This document shows positions 38,274 to 47,076 of a stretch of 64,000 bases of DNA, in pieces. The position numbers and the translations under genes were made by a program. A model generated the notes under the pieces. That model did not search any database. It was not told the DNA's origin and was given only the letters and a program-made list of their open reading frames with translations. The DNA lies in assembly GCA_031551765.1 (NCBI GenBank), contig JAVBNC010000010.1:28838-92837 (forward strand). The letters run 5' to 3'. Numbering within the stretch: position 1 is the stretch's first letter; every line of letters begins with the position of its first letter. This DNA comes from JAVBNC01 sp031551765. GTDB lineage: Bacteria; Desulfobacterota; Desulfovibrionia; Desulfovibrionales; Desulfovibrionaceae.

Positions 38274-38917
38274 TTCTGTGTACTCTTATTGTTTTGCACG
38301 CGCACTTCCTTGGCCTTGATCTCCACCCGGCTGATCAGGGCTTCCGGGTCGCCTTTGGCCATCAGGTCCCTGAACTGGTTGCGGTAGGTTTCCACCAGGC
38401 TCACCTTTTCAATGAGCACGTCGTAAACCATCCACTTTGAGTCTTTGCTCAGCATGCGGTAGGAGACGGGGATGATTTTGTCTTTCATCTTGATGGTGGT
38501 CTGCACTTCCACCTTGTCACCCCTGGTGCTGGAAATTTCGCCGGTAAAGTTGACTTGCTCGCCGCTGTACCCGTCCACTTTGTCTATGTACGAAGCGCGG
38601 AGAAGCGCGGCAAACGCGGTGATGAAGCGCTGCTTCTGGTCAGGCGTGAAGGTTCTCCAACTTGGGCCCACCGTGCGCATGGAAAACTCGCTGAAATCAA
38701 AAATGGTCTGGACTTTGTCCTCTATGCGCTGCAGCAGGGCGGGGCGCTGCGCGGGGTCGTGCATGCCCGGCTGTTTGATGATGTTCATGATATCGCCTAC
38801 GGCCGAGCGGATGGTTTCCGTGGCGCCGGAAGAGGCCGCGGCATACGCGGGCGCGGCCAGTCCCAGCACGGCGACAAAGACAAAGAGGCGGAAAATATGG
38901 TGCAGACGCGGTATCAT
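38270..38917 (-). CDS. mlaC: MlaC periplasmic phospholipid-binding protein
   Basis: 215 aa. Signal peptide (FRLFVFVAVLGLAAPAYAAA). Core FDFSEFSMRTVGPSWRTFTPDQKQRFITAF and SYRMLSKDSKWMVYDVLIEKVSLVETYRNQF are the MlaC fold. It shuttles phospholipid between MlaA and the MlaFED complex. ATGA overlap with mlaD. Confidence 0.93.
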   Translation of the reverse strand: MIPRLHHIFRLFVFVAVLGLAAPAYAAASSGATETIRSAVGDIMNIIKQPGMHDPAQRPALLQRIEDKVQTIFDFSEFSMRTVGPSWRTFTPDQKQRFITAFAALLRASYIDKVDGYSGEQVNFTGEISSTRGDKVEVQTTIKMKDKIIPVSYRMLSKDSKWMVYDVLIEKVSLVETYRNQFRDLMAKGDPEALISRVEIKAKEVRVQNNKSTQK

Positions 38918-39360
38918 TTTACACTCCCGAAAACATAATTGCTGATCAGCCGTTCCAGGTCAATGGCGTCCTGGGTTTGGGTGATCTCGTCGTTGTTGGC
39001 CAGCATGGTTTCCGAACCGCCCGGCGAGAGGCTGATGTACTTGTCGCCGATAAGCCCGCTGGTCTTTACGGCCGCGCCGGTATCCTCGGAAAGCTCCAGG
39101 CCTTCGCGGATACGCATGGTCACCAGCGCGCTGAATTGCTTGTCCAAGGTGATTTTGGTGACCTTGCCCACGCCCACGCCCCCGATTTCCACGGAAGCAC
39201 CGGTGCGCAGCCCAGTGATGGAGGTGAACTTGGCCACCACCTGATAGCCCTTATCGGTAAAAAGGTCCATTTTCCCCAGGCGTACCGTCAGATAGGCCAC
39301 GCAGAGCAGCCCGAACAGCACAAAAACACCTACGGAGAGTTCAGCGGAATATTTTTTCAT
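38914..39360 (-). CDS. mlaD: MlaD MCE-domain protein
   Basis: 148 aa. An N-terminal membrane anchor (AELSVGVFVLFGLLCVAYLTV) and an MCE domain: GYQVVAKFTSITGLRTGASVEIGGVGVGKV, SGLIGDKYISLSPGG. MlaD hexamers form the periplasmic ring of the phospholipid transporter. Follows mlaF by 38 bp. Confidence 0.94.
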   Translation of the reverse strand: MKKYSAELSVGVFVLFGLLCVAYLTVRLGKMDLFTDKGYQVVAKFTSITGLRTGASVEIGGVGVGKVTKITLDKQFSALVTMRIREGLELSEDTGAAVKTSGLIGDKYISLSPGGSETMLANNDEITQTQDAIDLERLISNYVFGSVK

Positions 39361-39398
39361 CTCAAGCCTCGGGGGACGTGTTCCCGCCAGTTATCGAC

Positions 39399-40223
39399 TC
39401 AGCGGCCCAGCCACTGGTCCAATGCCTTGCGCACCTTGGCGTTCAGGGTCAACGGCGCGCTGTCGCCCGCAGTCACACTTTCGGCCTGGCGGTCCAGAAA
39501 GCGGCGCAGATACTCGTCTTGTGTATGCAATAATTCTTCCAGCGGCCCGGCGAAGGCCACCCGTTTGTCGTGCAGCACCAGCACATGGTCGGCGATAACC
39601 TTCAGGCTGGCCAGGTCGTGGCTGACCACGACGATGGTCATTTCCGGGTATTCGCGCTTCATGGCCAGAAGCAGCTCGTCCATTTGGGCCGCATTGATAG
39701 GGTCCAGGCCGGACGTGGGCTCGTCGCAGAGCAGCACGGGCGGGTCTGTGACAAGGGCCCTGGCCAGGCCCGCGCGTTTGCGCATGCCGCCGGAAAGCTG
39801 GTTGGGGTAGTAGTCCGCAAAACCTTGCAGGCCCACCAGGGAAAGCTTGTGCAGCACCAGGTCGCGGATGTCCGCGTCAGTCAGCGAGGTGTGCTCTTTC
39901 AGGGGCAGACCCACGTTTTCCGAGAGCGTCATGGAGCCAAGTAGTGCCCCGTCCTGGAACAGTACGCCCATGCGGCGGCGCATACGGCGGAAATCCCTGC
40001 TGGACAGAGAGAAAATATCCTTGCCCCCCAGCAGTACGCGGCCGCTCATGGGCCGGTTCAGCCCGATAATGTGGCGGAGCAGGGTGGACTTGCCGCAGCC
40101 GGAACCGCCCAGGATAACGCTGATACGGCCGGCGGGCAGGGTGGCGTTGACCTCTTCCAGCACCACAAAGTCGCCGTAGCCCAGGCGGAGCTTTTCCAGT
40201 TGTATGTCCCACGCGTTCTGCAT
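39399..40223 (-). CDS. mlaF: MlaF ATP-binding protein
   Basis: 274 aa. Walker A GGSGCGKST, Q-loop region LFQDGALLGSMTLSENV, signature LSGGMRKRAGLARAL, Walker B LLCDEPTSGLD and switch His VSHDL. ATPase of the Mla ABC transporter. Starts 7 bp after mlaE. Confidence 0.95.
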   Translation of the reverse strand: MQNAWDIQLEKLRLGYGDFVVLEEVNATLPAGRISVILGGSGCGKSTLLRHIIGLNRPMSGRVLLGGKDIFSLSSRDFRRMRRRMGVLFQDGALLGSMTLSENVGLPLKEHTSLTDADIRDLVLHKLSLVGLQGFADYYPNQLSGGMRKRAGLARALVTDPPVLLCDEPTSGLDPINAAQMDELLLAMKREYPEMTIVVVSHDLASLKVIADHVLVLHDKRVAFAGPLEELLHTQDEYLRRFLDRQAESVTAGDSAPLTLNAKVRKALDQWLGR

Positions 40224-40230
40224 ACGGCAC

Positions 40231-41043
40231 CTACAACAGGAAGGAGGTGAGCACGTAGTCGCTCACCAGGATATAGACGCAGGAAAACACCACGGCGGCC
40301 GTGGTGGCGTTGCTGACCGCTTCCGGCCCCACGCCGTCGCGCCGCATGTGGGTGAAATAGCCCTGGTAGCAGCTGATGGTGGCCACAATGAGCCCAAAGA
40401 CCAAGGATTTGACAAAACCGCCGAAAACGTCGGCCCAGACCACGCTGGCCTCAATGCGGTAAAAGTAGACGCCTTCGTTGATGCCCAGCATGCTGACCCC
40501 GGTGAGGTAGCCCCCCAGGATGCCGATGACGTCGAAACAGGCCGTGAGCAGCGGGAAAGAGATGAGGCAGGCGGCCATTTTGGGTGCCACCAGGTAGGCT
40601 ATGGGGTTGATGTCCATGACGTCCAAGGCGTCCACCTGGTCCGTGATGCGCATGACCCCGATTTCCGCCGCCATGGCCGAACCGGCCCGGCCCGTGACCA
40701 TGATGGCCGTGAGCGCCGGTCCCAGCTCGCGGATGAGCGAAAGCGCCACGGCCGCGCCGAGCATGCCTTCGGAACCGAACTTTACCAGGGTGTAGTAGCC
40801 CTGCAGGCCCAGCACCATGCCGGTGAAGGCGGCGATAAGGGCGATAAGCAAAAAGGAACGCGCGCCGATGATGTACACCTGGCGCAGGGTCTTGCCGAAC
40901 TGCTTGGGCGAGTAAAAAATGCAGCGCAGCCCGTGCAGCATGAACAGAAAGTTCGCGCCAAGCTCGGCCCGCGCGCGCAAGGTCAGACGGCCTAAAAACA
41001 GAACGGGCTTAAGGACGAAGGGCGTGGCGTTGGCTTCATTCAT
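40231..41043 (-). CDS. mlaE: MlaE permease
   Basis: 270 aa. Family core FTGMVLGLQGYYTL, RELGPALTAIMVTGRAGSAMAAEIGVMRITDQVDALDVM, YLVAPKMAACLISFPLL, and a C-terminal region AVSNATTAAVVFSCVYILVSDYV. Several membrane helices. First gene of the mla set, after the promoter at 41127-41155. Confidence 0.95.
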   Translation of the reverse strand: MNEANATPFVLKPVLFLGRLTLRARAELGANFLFMLHGLRCIFYSPKQFGKTLRQVYIIGARSFLLIALIAAFTGMVLGLQGYYTLVKFGSEGMLGAAVALSLIRELGPALTAIMVTGRAGSAMAAEIGVMRITDQVDALDVMDINPIAYLVAPKMAACLISFPLLTACFDVIGILGGYLTGVSMLGINEGVYFYRIEASVVWADVFGGFVKSLVFGLIVATISCYQGYFTHMRRDGVGPEAVSNATTAAVVFSCVYILVSDYVLTSFLL

Positions 41044-41126
41044 AGCGCACCAGGAAACGCAGGAGAAAACGTTTCAGAGTTTGCATCGGGCAGATGATTA
41101 CCGCAGTGTGTGCTGCCGAAATTCAT

Positions 41127-41155
41127 ATTATACTGCCGCATGCGCGGAAGCGCAA
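41127..41155 (-). promoter_or_regulatory. Sigma70 promoter of the mla operon
   Basis: On the minus strand TTGCGC (41155-41150), 17-nt spacer, TATAAT (41132-41127). One of the best promoters in the window. It separates mlaEFDCA-ndk from the upstream argS-SPOR genes. The transcript would start about 75 bp before mlaE. Confidence 0.82.
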
Positions 41156-41166
41156 GCCGCCGTGCA

Positions 41167-42006
41167 TCAATCCAGTGCTTTTTTAGAATGCAGAATCACG
41201 CGCGGAATGCCCTGCTGCGCCAGGCTGGCGCGCAAGGAGCGGGTGTCTTCCGGCTTGCCGCGAAAGGGCACCATGATGCGGTACCAGGTGACAGCGCCTT
41301 CCTGGGATTTTTCCACACGGGCCTTGATTCCCGCGCCCTGCAGTTTGGCGCGCATGGCTTCCGCGGGTGGGGCGTCCTTGAACGCCGCCACCTGGTAGAC
41401 GTAGTCAAAGCGGCCCGTCGTGCTTTCCGCCTTGGCCTTGTCTGCCGCCTTGGGGTCGGGCTTGGGCGCTCCCGGCTGAGCCTTGGGCGTTTCCTTGGCT
41501 GCCGTTTTGGCTTGAGGCGTTTCTTTTGCGGCGGGTTTGGGCGGCTGTTCCTTGGCGGAAGAAGCCGTGGGCTTGGCAGGCTCAGGTTTGGCGGCAGGTT
41601 TGGGCTCGGGCTTTTTGGGCTTGGGCGGTTCCACAACCTTGGGTTTGGGCTGTTCCACGGGCTTTGGGGGTGCGCTGGCCACGGTGCGGCCCTTGAGCGT
41701 ATCCTGGTATTTCAGCTCTTCCAGCTTCAGGACTTCCGCAGGGGGCGGGGGAGCCAGGGTCGCGTTGCGGGAGGAAAGGGCGGAAGGCATCATGCGCGCG
41801 AGCTTGGGCACCTGTTCTTCCGGCTTATGCCCCCGGCCCAGCATGATGCCGAAAATGAACACCCAGGTCAGGGCCAGCACGCTGAACAACACGCCGAACA
41901 GCAGCTTGGGCAGCGTAAAGCTGAACGTGTAAATGCGGTTCGCGGGGCGGTTTTTCGGGAGAGGGCCGCCGCCTGGCTTGCCGCCGTCAGGTTTTTGTTC
42001 CGCCAT
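41167..42006 (-). CDS. SPOR-domain protein
   Basis: 279 aa. One membrane helix (LLFGVLFSVLALTWVFIFGIML) after 35 cytoplasmic residues, then a periplasmic linker very rich in Pro, Lys and Ala. The last 75 residues form a SPOR domain (YVYQVAAFKDAPPAEAMRAKL, ARVEKSQEG, YRIMVPFRGKPEDTRSLRASL). SPOR domains bind denuded peptidoglycan, often at the septum. Starts 2 nt after the argS stop. Confidence 0.9.
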   Translation of the reverse strand: MAEQKPDGGKPGGGPLPKNRPANRIYTFSFTLPKLLFGVLFSVLALTWVFIFGIMLGRGHKPEEQVPKLARMMPSALSSRNATLAPPPPAEVLKLEELKYQDTLKGRTVASAPPKPVEQPKPKVVEPPKPKKPEPKPAAKPEPAKPTASSAKEQPPKPAAKETPQAKTAAKETPKAQPGAPKPDPKAADKAKAESTTGRFDYVYQVAAFKDAPPAEAMRAKLQGAGIKARVEKSQEGAVTWYRIMVPFRGKPEDTRSLRASLAQQGIPRVILHSKKALD

Positions 42007-42008
42007 GG

Positions 42009-43664
42009 CTACATGCTCTCCGGCGCGCTGACGCCGAGCAGGTTAAGTCCGTTTCTGAACACGACCGCGACGGCCCTGAGCAGGGCAAGCCGGGCCGAGG
42101 CCAAAGCGTCGTCGCCCGCGTTCAGCACCTGGTGCGCCGCGTAATAGCTGTGCAGCGCCCCGGCCAGTTCCACTAGGTAATAGCTGATGTGGTGCGGCGC
42201 AAGGTTGGCGGCCGCGCTGCCGGCCACGTCCTCAAAGCGCTCCAGCAGGCGGAGCAGGTCCAGTTCGGCCGCTTCCGCCAGCGGGGCCAGGGCGGCGGCG
42301 TCGCAGCGTTCCGGCAGGGTCAGGCCGCGTTCCCCGGCCTTGCGCAGCACGGCGCAAATGCGGGCATGGGCATACTGGACGTAATAGACCGGGTTGTCCA
42401 TGCTCCGCTCTTTGACCAGTTCCAGGTCAAAGTCCAGGTGGCTGTCGCTTTTGCGGGAGAGGAACATGAAGCGGGCGGCGTCCGGCCCCACTTCCTTGAC
42501 CACGTCGGCCAGGGTTTCGAACTGGCCCGCCCGGGTGGACATGGCGATCTGTTCCCCGGCCTTGAGCAGGTTCACCAGTTGCACCAGGATTACGGAAAAG
42601 CTGTCCACGTTTTTGCCCAGGGCCTGCACGGCGGCGCGCATGCGGGGCACGTAGCCGTGGTGGTCCGCGCCCCAGATATCCACCAAGAGGTTGAAGCCCC
42701 GGTCGTACTTGTTATCGTGGTAGGCGATATCCGAGGCGAAATAGGTCAGGCTGCCGTCGGACTTGCGCAGCACCCGGTCCTTGTCGTCCCCCAGTTCCGT
42801 GGTGCGGAACCACAGCGCGCCGTCCTGCTCATAGGTATGGCCGGCGGCGGCAAGGCGGGCAAAGGTTTTTTCCACGGCCCCGGCCTGGACCAGGCTGAGT
42901 TCCGAGAACCATTCGTCATGGTGCACGCGGAATTCCAGCAGGTCCTGCTTGATGCCGTCCAGAATGCTTTGCATGGCGTAGGCAAAGCAGCGGTCCTGAC
43001 CTTCCTCTTCCGGCAGGTCGGCCAGGTCCGGGGTCGCGGCCAGCATCTCTTTGGCGATATCGATGATATACGCGCCCTTGTACCAGTCTTCCGGCCAGGT
43101 GACGGGGCGTCCGGCCAGTTCCTGCACGCGCAGCCAGACCGAAAGGCCCAGCAGCCGCATTTGGCGGCCCGCGTCGTTGATATAGTATTCCGTGCTCACG
43201 TCAAACCCGGCGAAGCGCAGCACCCTGGCCAGAGAATCGCCCACGGCCGCGCCCCGGCCGTGACCGATATGCAAAGGACCGGTGGGATTTGCGGACACGA
43301 ATTCCACCTGCACCCGGCGTTCCTTGCCCAGAGCGGAGGAGCCGTAGCGTTCCTTTTTCAGTTCCGTTTCCTGAATGACGGCGCGCCAGAAATCCGGAGC
43401 AAAGGTCACGTTGATAAAGCCGGGACCGGCCACGGCAACGGACTGGATATAGGGGCTGGCCTTTTCAAGGGACGCGGCGAGTTGGGAGGCAATTTCCCTG
43501 GGGGGCTTGCCGGCTTCCTTGGCAAGGAGCAGGGCGGTGTTGGCGGCCAAGTCCCCAAAGGCTTTATCCTTTGGGGGCTCGATAACGGTTTTTGCGGGCC
43601 AGGCTAGGTTAAGGCCCGCGACCAGGTCCTGGAGCAGGCCGGTGAGATGATCTTTGGCGCGCAT
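42009..43664 (-). CDS. argS: Arginyl-tRNA synthetase
   Basis: 551 aa from ATG 43664 with AGGAG before it. Class I features: NPTGPLHIGHGRGAAVGD (HIGH), YINDAGRQMRLL, WGADHHGYVPRM, and MSTRAGQF in place of a full KMSKS, as usual for this enzyme. C-terminal DALR domain (YAHARICAVLRKA). A -10-like TATACT lies on the minus strand at 43722-43717. Heads a pair with the SPOR gene. Confidence 0.96.
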   Translation of the reverse strand: MRAKDHLTGLLQDLVAGLNLAWPAKTVIEPPKDKAFGDLAANTALLLAKEAGKPPREIASQLAASLEKASPYIQSVAVAGPGFINVTFAPDFWRAVIQETELKKERYGSSALGKERRVQVEFVSANPTGPLHIGHGRGAAVGDSLARVLRFAGFDVSTEYYINDAGRQMRLLGLSVWLRVQELAGRPVTWPEDWYKGAYIIDIAKEMLAATPDLADLPEEEGQDRCFAYAMQSILDGIKQDLLEFRVHHDEWFSELSLVQAGAVEKTFARLAAAGHTYEQDGALWFRTTELGDDKDRVLRKSDGSLTYFASDIAYHDNKYDRGFNLLVDIWGADHHGYVPRMRAAVQALGKNVDSFSVILVQLVNLLKAGEQIAMSTRAGQFETLADVVKEVGPDAARFMFLSRKSDSHLDFDLELVKERSMDNPVYYVQYAHARICAVLRKAGERGLTLPERCDAAALAPLAEAAELDLLRLLERFEDVAGSAAANLAPHHISYYLVELAGALHSYYAAHQVLNAGDDALASARLALLRAVAVVFRNGLNLLGVSAPESM

Positions 43665-43908
43665 GTGAAGTTCTCCTGAGCAAAACATAGGATCGGTTTA
43701 TCTTTTCAAACGTATAAGTATAGCGTTTTTCTTTCCGGGAGGAAAGAGGCCGTGAACGGGCGCAAGGGCTTGTCTCAGGGGCGGAATAAGTGCACTATAT
43801 AGCTTTCAACGCCGGGCCGCGGGGCGAAGCGGTTTTTGTCGTTCTCCCTGGAGTCCGCAGGTGTTATAAGTGGCAAGCTATTTTTCTCCTCAACCCTGGG
43901 AGGTACCG

Positions 43909-45051
43909 ATGAACGAGTTACTGCAGCGTTGTGAAGCCGAATTGCCGGAATTTATGAAATTCTGGGAAGAAATCGTCAATATTGACACCGGCTCCGGCGA
44001 TACCGAGGGCCTGCGGAAGCTGGCGGGGATTCTGGAAGAGCGTTTGAAGCAGCTTGGGTTCAGCATCACCCGTTATCCCGCCAAAGGGCCGGACAGCGAG
44101 TACAATATTGTAGCTACCCGCGAGGGAACGGGCAAAAAGTCCGTGTTGCTCATGGCCCACATGGATACCGTGTTCCCCAGGGGCACTGTTGCCGAGCGTC
44201 CGTTCACCATCAAGGGTGACTTTGCGCACGGGCCCGGTGTTTCCGACTGCAAGGCCGGTATCGTCACCATTCTCCATGCCCTGAAGCTGATTGGGCCGGA
44301 CGGCTATAAGCGCGCCACGGTCATTTTTAACTGCGACGAAGAGATCACTTCGCCTTCTTCCAAGGATATAGTCATTTCCGAAGGCAAAAAGCACGATTAC
44401 ATCCTTTCCTACGAGCCGGGCGGCCCCGGGGATACCCTGGCCATAGCGCGCAAGGGCAACGCCAAGATCAAGATTTCCACCCAGGGCAAGAATTCCCACG
44501 CCGGAACGGACCCGGACGCGGGCATCAACGCCATGCTGGAGCTGGTCTGGCAAGTGAACCGCCTGCGGGACCTGGGCGACCGTGAAAAGCAGACCACGGC
44601 CACCTTTACCAAAATCAACAGCGGCGAACGGGTCAACGTGGTGCCGGACAAGGGTGAGGCCTGGGCGGACGTGCGCGCGTCCCTGCCGGAAGAAATGGAC
44701 CGCCTGGAAAAGGATCTGAAGCGGATCACCAGCGAACAGCTGCTGCCCGACGCCAAAGTGGAAGCGGAACTTATCCGCGGCCGGCCCCCCTTCCCGAAAA
44801 ACCCGGTTACGGACGACCTGGCCGCCAAAGCTGCCGCCATTTACGCGGAATTTGGCAAGGAACTGAAAGGCGTGGCCGTTGGCGGGGTGGGGGATATCAA
44901 CTTTGCCTACACCACGGGCGCGGCCTGCCTGTGCCGTCTGGCCCCGCCCAGCGGCGGCCCCAACCACAGCCCTGAGGAGAAAAACTATATCCCCGCTGTG
45001 GCTCCGCGCATGTACCTTTCCGTCAAGCTTATTCGGGAATTGTGCGCCTAA
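43909..45051 (+). CDS. M20 family metallopeptidase (glutamate carboxypeptidase-like)
   Basis: 380 aa from ATG 43909 with GGAGG before it. Zinc and catalytic residues: LLMAHMDTVFP (HMD), GPGVSDCKAG (Asp), NCDEEITSPSSK (EE), YEPGG, and His near GGPNHSPEEKN. The dimerisation domain holds SHAGTDPDAGINA. The pattern resembles carboxypeptidase G2. No signal peptide, so cytoplasmic. Divergent from argS; 244 bp lie between them without a further gene. Confidence 0.9.
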   Translation: MNELLQRCEAELPEFMKFWEEIVNIDTGSGDTEGLRKLAGILEERLKQLGFSITRYPAKGPDSEYNIVATREGTGKKSVLLMAHMDTVFPRGTVAERPFTIKGDFAHGPGVSDCKAGIVTILHALKLIGPDGYKRATVIFNCDEEITSPSSKDIVISEGKKHDYILSYEPGGPGDTLAIARKGNAKIKISTQGKNSHAGTDPDAGINAMLELVWQVNRLRDLGDREKQTTATFTKINSGERVNVVPDKGEAWADVRASLPEEMDRLEKDLKRITSEQLLPDAKVEAELIRGRPPFPKNPVTDDLAAKAAAIYAEFGKELKGVAVGGVGDINFAYTTGAACLCRLAPPSGGPNHSPEEKNYIPAVAPRMYLSVKLIRELCA

Positions 45052-45078
45052 CAGCGCTTTGCGACTCTTGAATTAAAG

Positions 45079-45112
45079 GGAATGCCATTTCCGCCATGCG
45101 GGGCGGCATTCC
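45079..45112 (+). terminator. Hairpin after the M20 gene
   Basis: GGAATGCC (45079-45086) pairs with GGCATTCC (45105-45112), with CCGCC/GGCGG inside. No T tract. A stabilising or weak terminator hairpin 27 bp after the stop. Confidence 0.45.
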
Positions 45113-45118
45113 GGCGTT

Positions 45119-45245
45119 TAGAGCAGATTAACATTGAAAATGTTCATCTGCTCTGCAAGGATTTGTCCTCAAATCCTTGCCGCGAGATTGGCGTAGGCGG
45201 GCTTTGCCCGCCGTTAAGCGACAATCTCAAAGCGAAACTGCTCTA
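45119..45245. repeat. MITE-like palindromic intergenic element
   Basis: 127 bp bounded by TAGAGCAG and its inverse CTGCTCTA, extending imperfectly to TAGAGCAGATT / GAAACTGCTCTA. Inside are three more inverted repeats: the first arm again with ATCTGCTC (45121-45153), GCAAGGATTT/AAATCCTTGC (45155-45180) and GAGATTG/CAATCTC enclosing GCGGGC/GCCCGC. No open frame. The compact structure resembles a non-autonomous transposable element. Confidence 0.6.
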
Positions 45246-45258
45246 GGGTATAAAAAAA

Positions 45259-45284
45259 GAACCGCCGGAATTTTCCGGCGGTTC
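45259..45284 (-). terminator. Bidirectional terminator
   Basis: GAACCGCCGGAA, TT, TTCCGGCGGTTC, a 12-bp perfect stem. The minus strand continues with T7, so it mainly ends the gene 45310-45852; the plus strand has only three T. Confidence 0.88.
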
Positions 45285-45309
45285 TTTCGCTATGAAGAGG
45301 AAAAGAGAA

Positions 45310-45852
45310 TCAGTACGTCCATTTTCCTTTCATATACTTGATAAGTTCCGTCATGGGGCGGCGGTTCACTTCGTTGAACGGGCCGGCCAAGGCTTCTTTT
45401 TCGGTTTTTCCCATGCAGACGTATTCCACTTCGTGGTACATCATCCGGCCGATGTAGGGGACGATCTTGTGTTCCGAAGGGCTGAAGGAAGTGGACAGAG
45501 AATCCGGATCCACGGCGATGTAGTGCGCCTGGAATCCTTCAGGAGTTTTGGTGAGCTGCTTGGTTCTGATACCAGGTTTGATCTGGTTATTCATGTTGAC
45601 GACGCAGGACTTCGCGAAAACATCCAGGTCCTGCTGCAGTTTTTCCGGGTCGGCGGCCGCAACGGGAACAGGGGCTTGGGCGCTTTTCTTGACAGGAGCG
45701 GCTTTTCCCTTGGCGGGAGCGCTGCTTTTTTTCGCGGTTGCGGTGTCTTTTTTAGAGGGATCGGCAGCTTCAGCAGTCCACGCGGGCTGAGCGGTGAGGC
45801 AGAAGAAGAGAGAAAAAGCTATGAAAACTAAGGCCGAATGCGACATGCGCAT
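45310..45852 (-). CDS. Secreted or periplasmic hypothetical protein
   Basis: 180 aa. Signal peptide (HSALVFIAFSLFFCLTAQPAWTAEA). A lysine- and alanine-rich linker (residues 30-65) precedes a globular domain: VFAKSCVVNMNNQIKPG, FQAHYIAVDPDSLSTSFSPSEHK, VPYIGRMMYHEVEYVCMGKT. No named family. Two cysteines may form a disulfide. Single gene between two terminator hairpins. Confidence 0.7.
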   Translation of the reverse strand: MRMSHSALVFIAFSLFFCLTAQPAWTAEAADPSKKDTATAKKSSAPAKGKAAPVKKSAQAPVPVAAADPEKLQQDLDVFAKSCVVNMNNQIKPGIRTKQLTKTPEGFQAHYIAVDPDSLSTSFSPSEHKIVPYIGRMMYHEVEYVCMGKTEKEALAGPFNEVNRRPMTELIKYMKGKWTY

Positions 45853-45884
45853 GTGAGTATCCTCTTAAACCTTGCACAGGAGAA

Positions 45885-45908
45885 GGCCCGGCGGTTTCCC
45901 GCCGGGCC
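45885..45908 (-). terminator. GC-rich hairpin after the OmpA-type gene
   Basis: GGCCCGGCGG, four-base loop, CCGCCGGGCC; ten pairs, 18 bp after the stop of 45927-46955. No T tract on the minus strand. Confidence 0.6.
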
Positions 45909-45926
45909 CGGAGTCAGCAGTTGCGG

Positions 45927-46955
45927 TTAACGGTAGTAGATTTCAGCCCGGCGGTTCAGGCGGCGGCCTTCTTCCGTGCGGTTGTCATACTTCGGCCGGG
46001 TCAGGCCGTAGCCGGTGGTCATCAAAGAGGAAGCGGGCACGCCCTTCTTCACCAGGTACGCCTTCACGGCGTCGGCGCGGCGGACGGACAGCTTTTGGTT
46101 GTAATCGGCGGAGCCGATGTTGCAGGTGTGGCCGTCGATCTGGATGTTGCCGGGCTTCTTCTTCAGCATGGAGGCCACTTCGTCCAGAATGGCGGCGGAA
46201 GGAGCGTCAATGGCGGAAGAGTCAAAGGCGAACTGCACGCTGCGCAGAACGATGGTGCTGCTTTCGGCGCCCACGATATCATAGAACACGTCGCGCACGA
46301 ACTTGTCGACAACGGCGTCGCTCTTCACGAGGTCGGCGGCTTCCACCACCACGGAGCACTTGCGCAGGGAGGCGATTTTTTTAACGTTGGCCTTGCCGTT
46401 GGGCGTGTCGGCCAGGGAGATGATGTGCAGGCAGATGTCCGGGTTGGTGGCGTAAATGGCTTGAGCTTCGGCCACGGGATCGCTACCCTTGTTGGAGTCG
46501 GCGTCCGTCACCATGATGACCGCGGTTTTGCGGGGCATCTTGATGTAGGTGGCGTTCAGGTCACGCATGCCGTCGCCCATGGGGGTCATGCGGCCGAAAA
46601 TTTCCTGGTTGCTGCGCAGGCTTTTTATAGCCTTGTCCATGGAGGCCTTGTTGTAAGGCGCCAGGGGCAGAACCTTGCTCACCGGAGCAAAGGTGTTCAT
46701 GCTGCCGGAATAGTTGAGCGCGGGAATTTTTTCATTCACGCGGGTCAACGCGGTTTTGGCGACTTCCATTTTCACGGGGCTTTTGCCCAGGGGGGCATTG
46801 GCGTCCGCTTTCATCATCATGGAACCGGACTGGTCCACAAGGAAGTCAAAGCTGGCGATTTTGGGCACCATGGTGCCCGCGGGGGCTGCAACGGCGCTGA
46901 CAGCCAGCGTCATTGCCATCGCGGCGAGCAGTGCGACGAGTCTGAAACGTTTCAT
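45927..46955 (-). CDS. VWA-OmpA fusion outer-membrane protein
   Basis: 342 aa from ATG 46955 (GGAGGAG before it). Signal peptide (LVALLAAMAMTLAVSAVAAP). A von Willebrand A domain carries the metal site DQSGSM and, later, VIMVTDADSNKGSD. The C-terminal OmpA domain has VQFAFDSSAIDAPSAAIL, IDGHTCNIGSADYNQKLSVRRADAVKAYL, GYGLTRP, NRRAEI, which binds peptidoglycan. Likely anchors the outer membrane to the wall and binds another protein through VWA. Confidence 0.9.
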   Translation of the reverse strand: MKRFRLVALLAAMAMTLAVSAVAAPAGTMVPKIASFDFLVDQSGSMMMKADANAPLGKSPVKMEVAKTALTRVNEKIPALNYSGSMNTFAPVSKVLPLAPYNKASMDKAIKSLRSNQEIFGRMTPMGDGMRDLNATYIKMPRKTAVIMVTDADSNKGSDPVAEAQAIYATNPDICLHIISLADTPNGKANVKKIASLRKCSVVVEAADLVKSDAVVDKFVRDVFYDIVGAESSTIVLRSVQFAFDSSAIDAPSAAILDEVASMLKKKPGNIQIDGHTCNIGSADYNQKLSVRRADAVKAYLVKKGVPASSLMTTGYGLTRPKYDNRTEEGRRLNRRAEIYYR

Positions 46956-47019
46956 GGTCTCCTCCAGAGAATGGGTGATATTGGTTGTTGCATTAAGAGG
47001 CCCACACACAATCCCTACC

Positions 47020-47039
47020 TGCAATAATTGATTATTGCA
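47020..47039. repeat. 20-bp perfect palindrome upstream of the VWA-OmpA gene
   Basis: TGCAATAAT and ATTATTGCA around TG. It lies 65 bp before the start codon and on the minus strand overlaps a possible -35 TTGCAA. Candidate operator for a dimeric regulator; it is also 38 bp after the lpd stop. Confidence 0.5.
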
Positions 47040-47076
47040 AGTGCCGGGACCCTGGGGGACACCTCCCCAAACGCCT

